A DNA stretch of 54,331 nt from Micromonospora rosaria (GCF_001567585.1 NZ_LRQV01000035.1:1-54331), one strand, 5' to 3'; shown: positions 42,650-52,011, numbered from the stretch's first letter. Notes: a model not told the origin generated them from the letters alone. Numbers and translations: made by a program.

Positions 42650-42873
42650 GCCGCAGCCAGGTCGTGCACGGACAGGTACACGCCATGCTTCCGGAATTCA
42701 GCCGGGGCCCATGCCAGGGCGTCGACTCGGTGGATGGCCAGTTCGGCCGGGAACCACGCCCGGCGCACGTGCCACCCGGCCTCGGGTGCATGATCAACGA
42801 TGCGGTGGCCACGGCGGCGAGCCCGGGAGGACACCGGGGAACGACAACTGGCTCCAACGCGACCGACTCCCAT
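42646..42873 (-). pseudogene. unrecognised partner gene of the nucleotidyltransferase, 5' part unclear
   Basis: The last ~50 codons look coding (PEAGWHVRRAWFPAELAIH, RVDALAWAPAEFRKHGVYLS, VHDLAAA) and the stop overlaps the nucleotidyltransferase GTG, so the two formed a coupled pair. The first ~20 codons are of low complexity and no good start is visible; the gene may be frameshifted near 42810. I do not recognise the family. By position it might be an antitoxin-like partner, but nothing in the sequence shows this. Confidence 0.4.
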
Positions 42874-43084
42874 CCCCCAGCCGGCTCTTCGGAGAAGTCA
42901 CTTCCCGGACCCGCCGCCACCCAGGATAGAACCCTCCTCCCGGCGGTGTCTTGACACAGAGGGGAGCCAGATGAGGACGGGTTCGGCGTCCAGCGGTGGG
43001 CCGCTCGCGGATCAGACCGCTGGCACGATGATCCGCGGCACGAGCAGGCCTGCACCCGATACGTGATTGCCGACCCAGTCGGCC

Positions 43085-43801
43085 TCAGTCATCGGCCGGC
43101 CTGGTAGATCGAACTTTGGGATGTCGCCATCCAGCGGGAACTCGATCATCGGTGATATGCCGATTGGGGGTCGGCAGGTGCCGCTCCTCGATCCGGACCA
43201 CGTAGCGGTGCCAACCCGACTCCGCGTGGAACCGCGCCAACCTGAGTTCCACCGTGCCCACTGGTTGGTCACGTGGTTGGTCACCGTCCAGCCGTGCCCG
43301 GCCCCGGAACCATACGTCCGAGATGCCCTGCGGGAGGACAAGGTTATCGACGGGCTCGGTTTTCCCGTCGTCATCAAGATCGGACAGTCGGAAGAAGTAG
43401 TGCTCCTCCTCGTGACGCCGCCCAAAGAGGAAGAGATGCCGCTCATCGGCCGGTTGGGCCAGGAGCTTGTGGATGTTCCCCCGAGCCCAGTCCGCCGCGA
43501 GCATCTCATCGCACACCTGCGCGAGCTCGTTCAAGCGCAAGGGGATCGATCCGCTCTCGGTCTGGGGCAGTCCCGCCCTTCTCGCGCGCGCCCATCGCAC
43601 CATCAGGCTTGCGGCCGGGGGCGAGGTGACCTCGACGATGCCGTGGCGCTCCTGGCCGTCAGGGTATACCCAAGAGCCGTCGGGCATCTTGTCGCCAGCG
43701 CCGGCATCCGCGAGCTTGATGTCGACCCCGAGCACCTGCTCCATGGCCAGAAACGCGATCTCTTCCTCGCGGGTCGCCTTCGCCCCGGCCGCGTTGCTCA
43801 T
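43085..43801 (-). CDS. conserved actinobacterial hypothetical protein
   Basis: The 238-residue product is soluble, with no signal peptide or membrane helix. It has an N-terminal part EEEIAFLAMEQVLGVDIKLAD, then DGQERHGIVEVTSPP, whose E-V-T with upstream D/E residues loosely recalls a nuclease-like (D...ExK) core but without the Lys. A charged middle LNELAQVCDEMLAADW and DERHLFLFGRR follow. The ATG at 43801 is chosen because the preceding 30 in-frame codons are low complexity. It stands alone amid gene fragments. I cannot assign a function. Confidence 0.7.
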   Translation of the reverse strand: MSNAAGAKATREEEIAFLAMEQVLGVDIKLADAGAGDKMPDGSWVYPDGQERHGIVEVTSPPAASLMVRWARARRAGLPQTESGSIPLRLNELAQVCDEMLAADWARGNIHKLLAQPADERHLFLFGRRHEEEHYFFRLSDLDDDGKTEPVDNLVLPQGISDVWFRGRARLDGDQPRDQPVGTVELRLARFHAESGWHRYVVRIEERHLPTPNRHITDDRVPAGWRHPKVRSTRPADD

Positions 43802-43949
43802 GGCCGGCAGAGTAGTCGGTCGAGGGTGGAGCGGGCACATGGAGCCGTTCCCGGCATGAGTGCGGGTCCCGCCGTCACCGGTCAGCGGCAAGTCCGGAGC
43901 GAGTACAGGCTCATCGGCAGATCCGCACGTCGCCGGACCGCCTCCACCG

Positions 43950-44290
43950 TTACGTCGCGTAGTTGGTGAGCTTCATGCCTCGGCTGATGCCTTCCCTGTC
44001 GACTACCCGCAGGCACTTGTCGACGTCGATAGTTGCTTGTGCGTGCTGGCGTACCTGTGCTGGCAGTTCAGGGCGCGGATCGGCGGGGCTCTGTTGCAGG
44101 TCGGCCAGGGTGGACGTTGCCGCGTCGCGACGTGCGGCGAAGGCTTGTGGCTCGGTGGCTGCGAGTTCGTCGAAGTACCGCACGCCTTCGGCAACGAAGA
44201 TGCAGATCTGCTCCGACGTCTCCCCGAGGATGCGTGCTACGTATCCGTGGAGGATCTTGTTGGACCGGGCGACTGGAGAGACAGACCGGC
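43950..44290 (-). pseudogene. unrecognised gene, C-terminal part only
   Basis: A coding-like stretch of about 105 codons reads KILHGYVARILGETSEQICIF, VAEGVRYFDELAATEPQAF and a tail VDKCLRVVDREGISRGMK. There is no start codon with a ribosome binding site at its head; upstream the frame becomes low complexity. It may be the end of a small helical protein whose 5' part was removed. Function unknown. Confidence 0.4.
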
Positions 44291-44544
44291 ATGCCGATCT
44301 CCCGGACGCTGGCCGCGTACCGGCAGGGGAGAACGTGAGCCGGGGCCTGCCGGGCGGCCGGGCGGCGACGGCCGCCCCCGCCACCGGCTACCGACACCCA
44401 CGGACGGACCCCGGCCGATCGCGGCGGATCGACCGAGGCCCGTCGGAGGGGTGCCGGATCAGGCGTGCCGGATCAGGCGAGGTCGATCCGGTCCAGCTCC
44501 ATGACCTTGGAGCGGCCGGTCGACGGTGCGCCTGTGACGGGGGG

Positions 44545-45240
44545 TCACTCGTTCTTCGCGGGGTAGGCGGCGTCCACCTCCACCTCGACCAGCCAGCCGT
44601 TGACCGGCAGGTTCTCGATCTCGAGCGCGAACCGCGACGGCCGGGCGGGGTTGACCACCATCGGCGGGGCCGGGGCGGCCGACCCGAGCGGCACGAGCAC
44701 CGGCTTGCCGGTCAACAGGCTGGTGTTGGCGAAGAACTGGCGGTACGCCCGGTTCCAGCCGTTGAAGTCCATCCGCTCCTGGCCGGCGGGGTTCTGGAGG
44801 AACACCCGCATGCTGATGACGTCCTGGTAGGTCAGGCCCGCGCGGGCGAGGTTCTCCCCGATCCGGCGCAGCACGTTGATGCCCTGCGCCTCGGTGATGG
44901 TCACGCCCGGCGGCAGCACACCGCCGGGGAACACCTCGGTGTCGATGTAACGCGCCTCCGACCCGGCCGGTGCGGCCGGGTTGAGGGCGGCCGGGCCGAG
45001 CCCGCTGGTCTTGTAGAGCGCGGTGCCCTTGCCGATGGCCACGCCGTCGGCGATCGAGGGGTTGTCCTGTCCGGCGGGGAGCAGGGTGACGGTGGTACCG
45101 GGCCGGGGCGGGAACAGCCCGCCGGCGACGGCGCCGGTGGGGATGGCGAGGAGGACGACGGCGGCGGGGACGAGGATGGCGCTTCGGCGCACGGTGGGGA
45201 CCTTTCTGTGGGGGCGACCGGGGGTGGCCGGCGTGCTCAT
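44545..45240 (-). CDS. exported RidA-family (YjgF/YER057c) protein
   Basis: The 231-residue protein has a basic start and a hydrophobic export segment (SAILVPAAVVLLAIPTGAVAGG, about residues 19-41). A RidA-like chorismate-mutase-fold domain follows, with the pattern VFPGGVLPPGVTITEAQGINVL, ARAGLTYQDVISMRVFL and GSAAPAPPMV near the C-terminus. RidA enzymes hydrolyse reactive imines and enamines, usually in the cytosol; an export signal is unusual. The ATG overlaps the stop of the amine oxidase (ATGA), which makes its imine product the likely substrate. An in-frame GTG 16 codons later is a possible alternative start and would keep the hydrophobic segment. Confidence 0.85.
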   Translation of the reverse strand: MSTPATPGRPHRKVPTVRRSAILVPAAVVLLAIPTGAVAGGLFPPRPGTTVTLLPAGQDNPSIADGVAIGKGTALYKTSGLGPAALNPAAPAGSEARYIDTEVFPGGVLPPGVTITEAQGINVLRRIGENLARAGLTYQDVISMRVFLQNPAGQERMDFNGWNRAYRQFFANTSLLTGKPVLVPLGSAAPAPPMVVNPARPSRFALEIENLPVNGWLVEVEVDAAYPAKNE

Positions 45241-46850
45241 GCGGCCGTGACGCGGGCGTGCAGGGATTCGACGGCGACACGGGCGGAGACCATCGCGCCG
45301 TGCTGCCAGGCGATGGCGTGGCTGAGGTGGTCGCCGGCGAAGTAGACGTTGCCGGTCGGCTCCAGGAGACTGCGGTACGCGGCACCGGTCTGCCCACCGA
45401 TGGCGCCGGGCCAGCCGACCCACGCCCCCTCGGAGAACCGCGTGGAGGCCCAGTCCCGGGAGTAGGAGGCGGTGATCCCCTCGCCGTACACGTCACCGAA
45501 TATCTTCTTGCCCTGCCGTACCGCCTCGGCCAGTCGCTCCGCCGGGGTCAGGTTGCCGTAGAAGTTCGCGTTCCCGCCGGTGTTGTAGTAGCCGATCATG
45601 GTGCCCCGCTCGCCGTTGTAGCCGTACGACGGGTGCCACATGTTCCCGAGGTTGGTGTTGGCGTTCGTGATGCCGCCGTAGATGCGGAAGTCCTCCTCCC
45701 ACCACCGGCGGTCGTACTCGATGCCGATCTTGCCGGCGTTGGTGACGCTCACCGACCCGAGGGCGGTGACGACCGCCGTGGGCAGGTTGGAACTGATCCT
45801 CGCGGCGATGTGCGGCGGGATGGTGTTGATCGCGAAGTCGGCGAACGCCTTCTTCGGACCGGCCGGGGTGGTGTACACGACCTCGACGCCCGAGGTCGTG
45901 TTGCGGTACTCGACGATCTCGGCGTTGTACCGCATCCGGCGGGCACCGATCGCCGCGGCGAAGGCGTAGGCGATCTTGTCCATCCCACCGACCGGCTGGT
46001 ACATCATCATCGCCTGGTCGAAGCCCATCTCGAACGAGAAGTAGTTGCCCACGGTCGAGGCGAGAAGGTCGGACATCGCGTACGGCGGGATGGTGGTGCC
46101 CGACTCCAGGCCGGCGCCCGGCTGCGTGGCGTAGCCGCGCCGCCCGCCGCCGGTGTACCGGAAGCTGGCCGCCGGGTCGCCGGCGACCCGGGGCCCGATG
46201 GCACCGACGCTGCGCAGGTAGGCCAGGAGGCGCTCCTTGTCCTCGGCGGTGAGGTACTGGTCGAGCGAGCCCTGGTCGGTCGCCTTCGCGAGCAGCTCGG
46301 CCGTGTACCCGTAGGCGTCCGCCTTGGCGGCCCGGTGCCGGACCGGGACGCCGTTGAGGGCACCCGGCACGTTCTCGCGGTAGAGGAAGGCGTCGGCGTT
46401 CTGGTTGGTGAAGACCTCGATCGGGACGCCGAGTTCCCGGCAGTAGTCGATCGTCACGTGCATCTGCGGGATGCGGCCGGGGCCGGCGTTCATGTACTGG
46501 CCCTTGGAGAAGGTCGCCCGCTGGGTCTGCCCCTTGAGATCGGTGATGGTGTCGCCGCCCCGGACGGTCCGGTTACGGCCGCCGGGCCGGTCGCGCCCCT
46601 CCAGGACGGTGACGTCGTACCCGCCCTTGAGTAGTTCGTAGGCCGCGGTGAGACCGGCGATGCCACCGCCCATCACGATGACCGTCTTGCGGCCGTGCCG
46701 GCCGAGGTCGCTCTTCTTCGGTGGTGTGAACGGTGGTGTCTCCGCGGCGTGGGCGCTGGTCAAACCGAGCGCGCCCATGCTGTGCAGCATGACGCCGGCA
46801 CCACCGGCGATACCGACGCGACGGAGAAAGCCCCTGCGGGTCTGGCTCAT
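45237..46850 (-). CDS. Tat-exported flavin monoamine/L-amino-acid oxidase
   Basis: The 537-residue FAD enzyme oxidises an amine or amino acid to an imine plus hydrogen peroxide. A twin-arginine signal SQTRRGFLRRVGIAGGAG leads (RRGFLRR, then a hydrophobic stretch to about residue 34). The FAD site VIVMGGGIAGLTAAYELL (GxGxxG) and DRPGGRNRT follow at about residues 55-95. The C-terminal FAD motif is NVYFAGDHLSHAIAWQHGAM. The substrate residues of the fold are present but do not fix the amine. GGAGG lies three bases before the ATG at 46850; the frame upstream is spurious. It is coupled to the RidA-like gene. Confidence 0.9.
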   Translation of the reverse strand: MSQTRRGFLRRVGIAGGAGVMLHSMGALGLTSAHAAETPPFTPPKKSDLGRHGRKTVIVMGGGIAGLTAAYELLKGGYDVTVLEGRDRPGGRNRTVRGGDTITDLKGQTQRATFSKGQYMNAGPGRIPQMHVTIDYCRELGVPIEVFTNQNADAFLYRENVPGALNGVPVRHRAAKADAYGYTAELLAKATDQGSLDQYLTAEDKERLLAYLRSVGAIGPRVAGDPAASFRYTGGGRRGYATQPGAGLESGTTIPPYAMSDLLASTVGNYFSFEMGFDQAMMMYQPVGGMDKIAYAFAAAIGARRMRYNAEIVEYRNTTSGVEVVYTTPAGPKKAFADFAINTIPPHIAARISSNLPTAVVTALGSVSVTNAGKIGIEYDRRWWEEDFRIYGGITNANTNLGNMWHPSYGYNGERGTMIGYYNTGGNANFYGNLTPAERLAEAVRQGKKIFGDVYGEGITASYSRDWASTRFSEGAWVGWPGAIGGQTGAAYRSLLEPTGNVYFAGDHLSHAIAWQHGAMVSARVAVESLHARVTAA

Positions 46851-47189
46851 CAGGCCTCCGGGTGTGGGGTTGATCAATCCGGACGCTAGGAAGCCTTCGT
46901 TAAGCCAGCGGATCATCCCGAGGTCGGCCACGTCACGTACCCGCTGGTAGATCGCCTTTCCGGTTACGGAGCCTGGGGTCCATCGGGACATACCGGTTGT
47001 CCCGCGTCCGCCGCCGCTTGGCTCGGCACGTGTCGGTCGTGATGAGCGAAGGAGCAGACGGCCGGCGCGGTCCGGACGCGGGGCCGGGCCGGCAGGGTCC
47101 TCGCCGTTTGCGACCACCGACCGACTACGACGCCATACGTCAGCACCGGTTAACCCGGGTTGGCCCGGCCGGTGAGCACGTCGCGCACA

Positions 47190-47414
47190 TCATCCGGACC
47201 GGTCGTGGGCGGGCCGCTCCTGGAAGATCGACGCTTCGGGAGAGGCCAGCAGGATCGGCGGGTTACGCAGATGGGCCAGAGCAAGCAGGGCCTTCCGGCC
47301 GGCATCAAGACGTCGCCACCGGCCGAGGCGGTGGGTGCGTTCGGTACGGATGAGGTCTGCCAGGTGGTTCAGGGTGCGGCTGGACGAGGCGACCGCGGCC
47401 GGATAAGACAGCAC
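47190..47414 (-). pseudogene. IS5-like transposase N-terminal remnant
   Basis: The frame starts MLSYPAAVASSSRTLNHLAD and continues GRWRRLDAGRKALLALAHLRN, the N-terminus of the same IS5-like transposase group seen at 3359-3530. Similarity ends near 47265; the HTH and DDE parts are missing. It is a dead fragment. Confidence 0.6.
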
Positions 47415-47636
47415 AGCGAGGCTCCCGGTTGGGGCATCGGCTCCTGGTCGATTGCTGTCTTACCGGGAGCGTCGTCCTATGTCGACACAGTCTCCCCGGC
47501 AGCCACCGTGGCCAGCACCATCACGACGAAAAGGGCATACTCAACGGACAGCGTTTCTTCCTCGAAGCTGACGGGGGACGACCCGGTCAGGGCCCGAAGA
47601 TCGACGTCGTTCCCCGGGGCCCTGGCCGGCTGCCGC

Positions 47637-48140
47637 TCAGCAGTCCTGCCGGTTCGCTACTTCCAGAAGGCAGGGGTCGATTCCCACGCCGCTGCCTGGG
47701 GTGTTCGGCGCGTCGGGCATCGGGGTGTCGGACTGCTGGTTGACGACGTACCCGTGGAAGGTCCACGCCTTGATCTGGCCGTCCGGGGTCTCTACCAGGT
47801 AGTCCGCCCGTCGGTCCCCGTTGAGGTCGGCGAAGCGGACCTGGGTGCCGCTCGCTCCGACCCCGGAGGCGACCATGCCGTCGAAGCGCCAGGTGAAGCG
47901 GTTGTCGCTGTAGCCGTTGAGCCAGGCCCAGACCCGACCGGCCGAGTCGACCAGCAGGTAGTCGGCGCGGAGGTCACCGTTGAGGTCGGTGAGGTGGATC
48001 TCGTCGGGCGCTGGGTGCGCCCCGGGTGCGATCGATCCGGTGTAGTCCCAGCCCCACCCGTCGGCGGTGCGCCTGTTGAGCCAAGCCTTCCCGACGTGCC
48101 CCCTGACGACCGTCCGGCCCTCAGAGCACAGCCACGTCCA
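47637..48140 (-). pseudogene. FG-GAP/VCBS-repeat protein, C-terminal part only
   Basis: The minus strand carries two FG-GAP-like units, IHLTDLNGDLRADYLLVDSA then VRFADLNGDRRADYLVETPD (Ca-binding DxNxDxxxD pattern), about 50 residues apart, followed by a tail and stop at 47637. The frame stays open upstream to about 48170 but has no start, and coding character fades near the AfsR start. Such repeats occur in secreted beta-propeller proteins. The 5' part was lost, apparently when this end was joined to the regulator on the other strand. Confidence 0.65.
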
Positions 48141-48173
48141 TCGATCTGGAATCCGACCGAATCCCGCACCACA

Positions 48174-51128
48174 ATGGAGACCTCGGGCATTGCTACGAGG
48201 GAGTGCGGATTGCTTGTCATCCAGGTGCTCGGTCCCACCCGGCTCTGGCGCGATGGCACGGAGATCGACCTCGGTCCGACCGGCCGTCGCACCGTGTTCG
48301 GCCTGCTGGTGCTCGCGGGAGGCCGTCCGCTGCTGGGTTCACGCATCGTCGACGTGGTGTGGGGCGAGCAGGCACCCCCCAGCGCCGCGAACGTGATCCA
48401 GACCCACGTGAAGCATCTACGCCGGCTCCTCGAACCCGGCCGGCGAGCTCACACGCCCAGCACGGTTCTGCCCTTTGCCGGGGGCGGGTACGCGCTACGA
48501 CTGCCGGCCGGCGCGGTCGACCTCGACAGGTTCCACGACCTGCTGGCCGCCGCAGCGGAGGCTGACCGCCACGGCGACAGGCGGGGCGTCGCAGCACAGC
48601 TCGCCGACGCGCTCGACATGTGGCAGGGAGCACCGTTCGCCGATGTGCCCGCGCTCGCCGGGCATCCGATTGTCCGTTCGCTGCTCGACGAGCGCCGCGC
48701 GGCGGTGGCCCGCTACGCCGACGTGATGCTGGCCATGGGATCCGGCGATCGGGCCCTGCCGGTGCTGCGTGAGGAAGCGGCGGCACACCCGCTGGACGAG
48801 GCGGTGCAAGCGCGGCTGATCCTGGCGTATAACGCCATCGGTAGGCGCGCCGAGGCGTTGACTGCCTACGACGTCGCGCGCCGGCACCTGGCCGAGGAAC
48901 TGGGCGTCGGCCCAGGACCGGACCTCGTCGCGGCCTACCTACGCGTACTCGATGACGAGGCGCCCGCACCGCCGGTGGATGGGCTGGCCGGCACGGCCCC
49001 CACCGCGCCGCCGGTCAACCAGCTCCCGGCGGAGGCCGCTGGCTTCACCGGGCGCGAGGCCGAGCTGTCCGCCCTGGACGAGTTAATAGGCGACCAGGCC
49101 ACGGCGATCCGGATCGGCGTCGTCTGCGGCACCGCCGGCGTCGGCAAGACGACCCTGGCGGTGCGGTGGGCGCACCGCAGACGTGACCGGTTTCCCGATG
49201 GGCAACTGCACCTGGACCTGCGCGGCTACGATGTGCGCCGCCCCGTGTCGGCCAGGTCCGCGCTCGGACACCTCCTGGAGTCCCTTGGCGTCCCGGCCGC
49301 AGACATTCCGACCGACCTCGACCGCCGGGCCGCCCGGTACCGGGCCGAGACAGCGGGCCGTCGCCTGCTGATCCTGCTCGACAACGCCGCCTCCGTCGAC
49401 CAGGTCCGGCCCCTGATCCCGGGTACGGGAGCCGCCACGGTCATCATCACCAGCCGGGACAGCCTCGCCGGACTGGTCGCCCTGCACGGCGCCCGCCGCC
49501 TCATGCTGGACCTGCTCTCCGCCCCGGAGGCGCTGGTGCTGCTGCGCTCGCTCGTCGGCGTACGCGTCGATCAGGAACCGGAGGCCTCAGCCGCGCTGGC
49601 TCGGCAGTGTGCACGCCTCCCGCTGGCCCTGCGGGTCGCGGCCGAACTGGCGGCGTTCCGGCCCGCAGAGCCGCTCGCCAGTCTGGTGAGCGAGCTTGCC
49701 GACCGACAGCGGCGCCTGCGGTTACTGGATCCGGGTGGTGACGTGCGGGCGGCTGTACGGGTGGTGTTCTCCTGGTCCTACCGGCAGCTTCCAGCGGAGG
49801 TGGCCCGGCTGTTCCGGCACCTCGGGCTGCATCCCGGCCCGTCGTTCGACAGGGACGCCGCCGCCGCGCTCGCCGCCATGACGCGCACCGACGCCGCGCC
49901 GCACCTCGAACTGCTGGCCCGCAAGCACCTCATACGCGCCGAATCGCCCGGCCGTTACGTCATGCACGACCTGCTGCGCGCGTACGCCGCCGAGCTGGCC
50001 GCCGACGACGATCCCGGCGGGGCCATCGACCGGCTGCACGACCACCTACTCGCCACGGCCGCGGCGGCGATGGACCGTTTGCACCCCGCCGACCGGGCAC
50101 ATCGACCGGCGGTGGCTCGCGCGCAGAGCTTTCCGGACGCGACTGCGGCACGTGCCTGGCTGGACGCGGAACTGCCCGGCCTCGTCGCCACCGCCGCCGC
50201 CGGGCTGGAACACGACCGGCCCCAGTTCACGACCGATCTCGCCGCCACGCTCTACCGCCACCTTGAGGGCGGCGGCTACACCCACGCCGAGGCGTTGCAC
50301 GGCTACGCGCTCGAAGCGGCACGGCACAGCGGCGACCCGGCCCGGCACGGCGTGGCGCTGACGAACGTGGGTGCCGTACACCGGCTGCTCGGCCGTTACG
50401 AACTCGCCGAGACGCACCTGTCCGAGGCCGTCGCGATCCTGGACCGGTGCGGCGACCAACTCGGCGCCGCCCGGGCCCTGTCCAACCTCGGCATTGTCCA
50501 CGAACGTCTCGGCCGCGCCGACGCCGCCGCGCACCAACAGGCCGCGCTCGCCGCCTATCGCCGGGCTGGCGACCGGTACGGCGAAGCATCCACGCTGGTC
50601 AACCTCGGCAACGCCAACACCCGCCCGGGCCACCTCGACGAGGCGTACGATCAGCTGCTCCGCTCCGCCGCCCTGTTCCGCGAGTCCGGCGCCGAGGTCG
50701 GAGCGGCAAGCGCCCTGACGAACCTCGGCGACGTGTGCACAAGTCTCGGGCGACGCGACGAGGCGGCCAGGCATCTGTCGGCCGCACGCCACATCTTTCG
50801 GACGGCCGGACACGCCTACGGCGAAGCCGTCGCGCTCACGAACCTGGGCCGGGTGCACGGCAGTCGTGGCGACCACGCGCGGGCGATTGGCGACCTGACC
50901 GTGGCGATCCGCATCCTGCGTTCGATCGGGCATCGTTACGGGGAGGCGAGCGCGCTCAACATCCTCGGTGACGTTCTGACGGCCGTGGGCCGTACCACCG
51001 AGGCCGCGGCCCGGCACTCCGTCGCGCTGGCGATCGCCACCTCGACCGGCGACCACGACGAGCAGGAACACGCACACGAGGGCATCGCCCGGGCCCAGCG
51101 GGAAGCGGTACGCGCGACAGGCGGCTGA
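48174..51128 (+). CDS. AfsR/SARP-family transcriptional regulator
   Basis: The 984-residue protein combines an OmpR-like DNA-binding domain (about residues 16-100), a BTAD domain (about 105-250, LDEAVQARLILAYNAIGRRAEAL), an NB-ARC ATPase with P-loop CGTAGVGKTTLA (about 315-326) and LLILLDNAASVDQVR as Walker B region, and about six C-terminal TPR repeats from about residue 720 (LTNLG, ALSNLGIVHERLGR, LVNLGNANTRPGH, LTNLGDVCTSLGR). Such proteins activate secondary metabolism or stress genes. The ATG at 48174 lacks a ribosome binding site; a TTG at 48210 has GGGAG six bases ahead and may be the true start. The next gene, a small secreted protein, may be its target. Confidence 0.9.
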   Translation: METSGIATRECGLLVIQVLGPTRLWRDGTEIDLGPTGRRTVFGLLVLAGGRPLLGSRIVDVVWGEQAPPSAANVIQTHVKHLRRLLEPGRRAHTPSTVLPFAGGGYALRLPAGAVDLDRFHDLLAAAAEADRHGDRRGVAAQLADALDMWQGAPFADVPALAGHPIVRSLLDERRAAVARYADVMLAMGSGDRALPVLREEAAAHPLDEAVQARLILAYNAIGRRAEALTAYDVARRHLAEELGVGPGPDLVAAYLRVLDDEAPAPPVDGLAGTAPTAPPVNQLPAEAAGFTGREAELSALDELIGDQATAIRIGVVCGTAGVGKTTLAVRWAHRRRDRFPDGQLHLDLRGYDVRRPVSARSALGHLLESLGVPAADIPTDLDRRAARYRAETAGRRLLILLDNAASVDQVRPLIPGTGAATVIITSRDSLAGLVALHGARRLMLDLLSAPEALVLLRSLVGVRVDQEPEASAALARQCARLPLALRVAAELAAFRPAEPLASLVSELADRQRRLRLLDPGGDVRAAVRVVFSWSYRQLPAEVARLFRHLGLHPGPSFDRDAAAALAAMTRTDAAPHLELLARKHLIRAESPGRYVMHDLLRAYAAELAADDDPGGAIDRLHDHLLATAAAAMDRLHPADRAHRPAVARAQSFPDATAARAWLDAELPGLVATAAAGLEHDRPQFTTDLAATLYRHLEGGGYTHAEALHGYALEAARHSGDPARHGVALTNVGAVHRLLGRYELAETHLSEAVAILDRCGDQLGAARALSNLGIVHERLGRADAAAHQQAALAAYRRAGDRYGEASTLVNLGNANTRPGHLDEAYDQLLRSAALFRESGAEVGAASALTNLGDVCTSLGRRDEAARHLSAARHIFRTAGHAYGEAVALTNLGRVHGSRGDHARAIGDLTVAIRILRSIGHRYGEASALNILGDVLTAVGRTTEAAARHSVALAIATSTGDHDEQEHAHEGIARAQREAVRATGG

Positions 51129-51225
51129 TCCAGACTTCGTCCAGTCCGAATCCAACCTCATGTGGGTTCATGTCGCTCAGCACCGGCCGTCCCGGCCGGG
51201 CCGACCACCGCGAAGGGGAGCCCGC

Positions 51226-51774
51226 ATGTATCAGGCGTTACGGCGCACCGCCGGCATCGTCACCGCAGCACTGCTCGTCGCCGCTGTGCTGGCGACACCG
51301 GGCACCGCCTCGGCCGCACCGCAGACCGACCCTCCCGGCACCGGAACCGCCGATCGCCGTGACAACAAACCAGGTCTGAGCAATCCGCTCGTGCTGGGCA
51401 AGAAGCCGACCGGCCGGAACTCCACGAACACGAACATCACCTGCTATGTCTACGGCGGCGGCCCGTACCTGAGCGGCAACTCGGTGGTGTTCTCGGTGTT
51501 CCTCGACTGCGTCGGCGGCGTGCCGCGGTCGCTGGCGGCGGGCGTAGACATCTACCGCTACGCCAACAGCCGTCCGATCCCGATCCAGGAGTCGTTCAAA
51601 ACCTGCGCCGTAGCCAGCCAGACCCAGCTGCTCTGTCTGACCAACCCCGTCCCGTGCTTCCAGGCCGGTAGCTACTACGACGGACAGGCATACCTGCTCG
51701 CCACCGACGAGCTCGGTGTCCAGCACGAGGCGTACTTCTATGTGCCGCCCAAGTGGGTGGGCTGCCTCGTCTGA
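51226..51774 (+). CDS. small secreted cysteine-containing protein
   Basis: The 182-residue product has a clear signal peptide (RRTAGIVTAALLVAAVLATPG ... ASAAP, cleavage about residue 31). The mature part has at least six Cys (TCYVYGG, FLDCVGG, KTCAVA, LLCLTN, VPCFQAG, GCLV at the end), likely forming disulfides in a small beta-rich domain. I recognise no enzyme motif. GGGGAG is eight bases before the ATG. It lies 97 bases after the AfsR gene on the same strand and ends ahead of a very strong terminator. Proteins of this kind are often actinomycete-specific. Confidence 0.8.
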   Translation: MYQALRRTAGIVTAALLVAAVLATPGTASAAPQTDPPGTGTADRRDNKPGLSNPLVLGKKPTGRNSTNTNITCYVYGGGPYLSGNSVVFSVFLDCVGGVPRSLAAGVDIYRYANSRPIPIQESFKTCAVASQTQLLCLTNPVPCFQAGSYYDGQAYLLATDELGVQHEAYFYVPPKWVGCLV

Positions 51775-51785
51775 CGGTCACTGCC

Positions 51786-51828
51786 GGACCGGCCGCGGCA
51801 CCGGCGAGTCGGGTGCCGCGGCCGGTCC
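51786..51828 (+). terminator. hairpin terminator after the secreted protein gene
   Basis: GGACCGGCCGCGGCACC (51786-51802) pairs perfectly over 17 bases with 51812-51828, with a nine-base loop, 12 bases after the stop. It is the strongest hairpin in the window. Confidence 0.8.
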
Positions 51829-51840
51829 AGCCCTTCCCAG

Positions 51841-52011
51841 CGCTTCAAGTCCCTTGACCTCTCGGCTGCAGAGGCAGGGTCTCTGCGCCTTACCCGTGCA
51901 CTACGTCGTGTCGATGTCCTGCTCGCTCCCCACCTCGCCAAGCCTCAGGTAGAACACTTCCGTGCTCGCTACGCCCTCGCCCACCGCCTCAGCGGCACAA
52001 TGGCACCGTGA
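51841..52011 (+). pseudogene. C-terminal fragment coupled to the creatininase gene
   Basis: Fifty-six codons read LDLSAAEAGSLRLTRALRR, VDVLLAPHLAKPQVEHFRAR and YALAHRLSGTMAP before a TGA that overlaps the GTG of the creatininase-like gene (GTGA). The composition is coding-like and the overlap shows a former operon. The 5' part is missing; it starts right after the terminator hairpin of the preceding gene. I do not recognise the family. Confidence 0.4.

Noticed and set aside
47160..48173. N-terminal extension of the AfsR frame
   Set aside because: The 338 extra codons have no family similarity, overlap the FG-GAP remnant on the other strand, and precede a normal SARP start.
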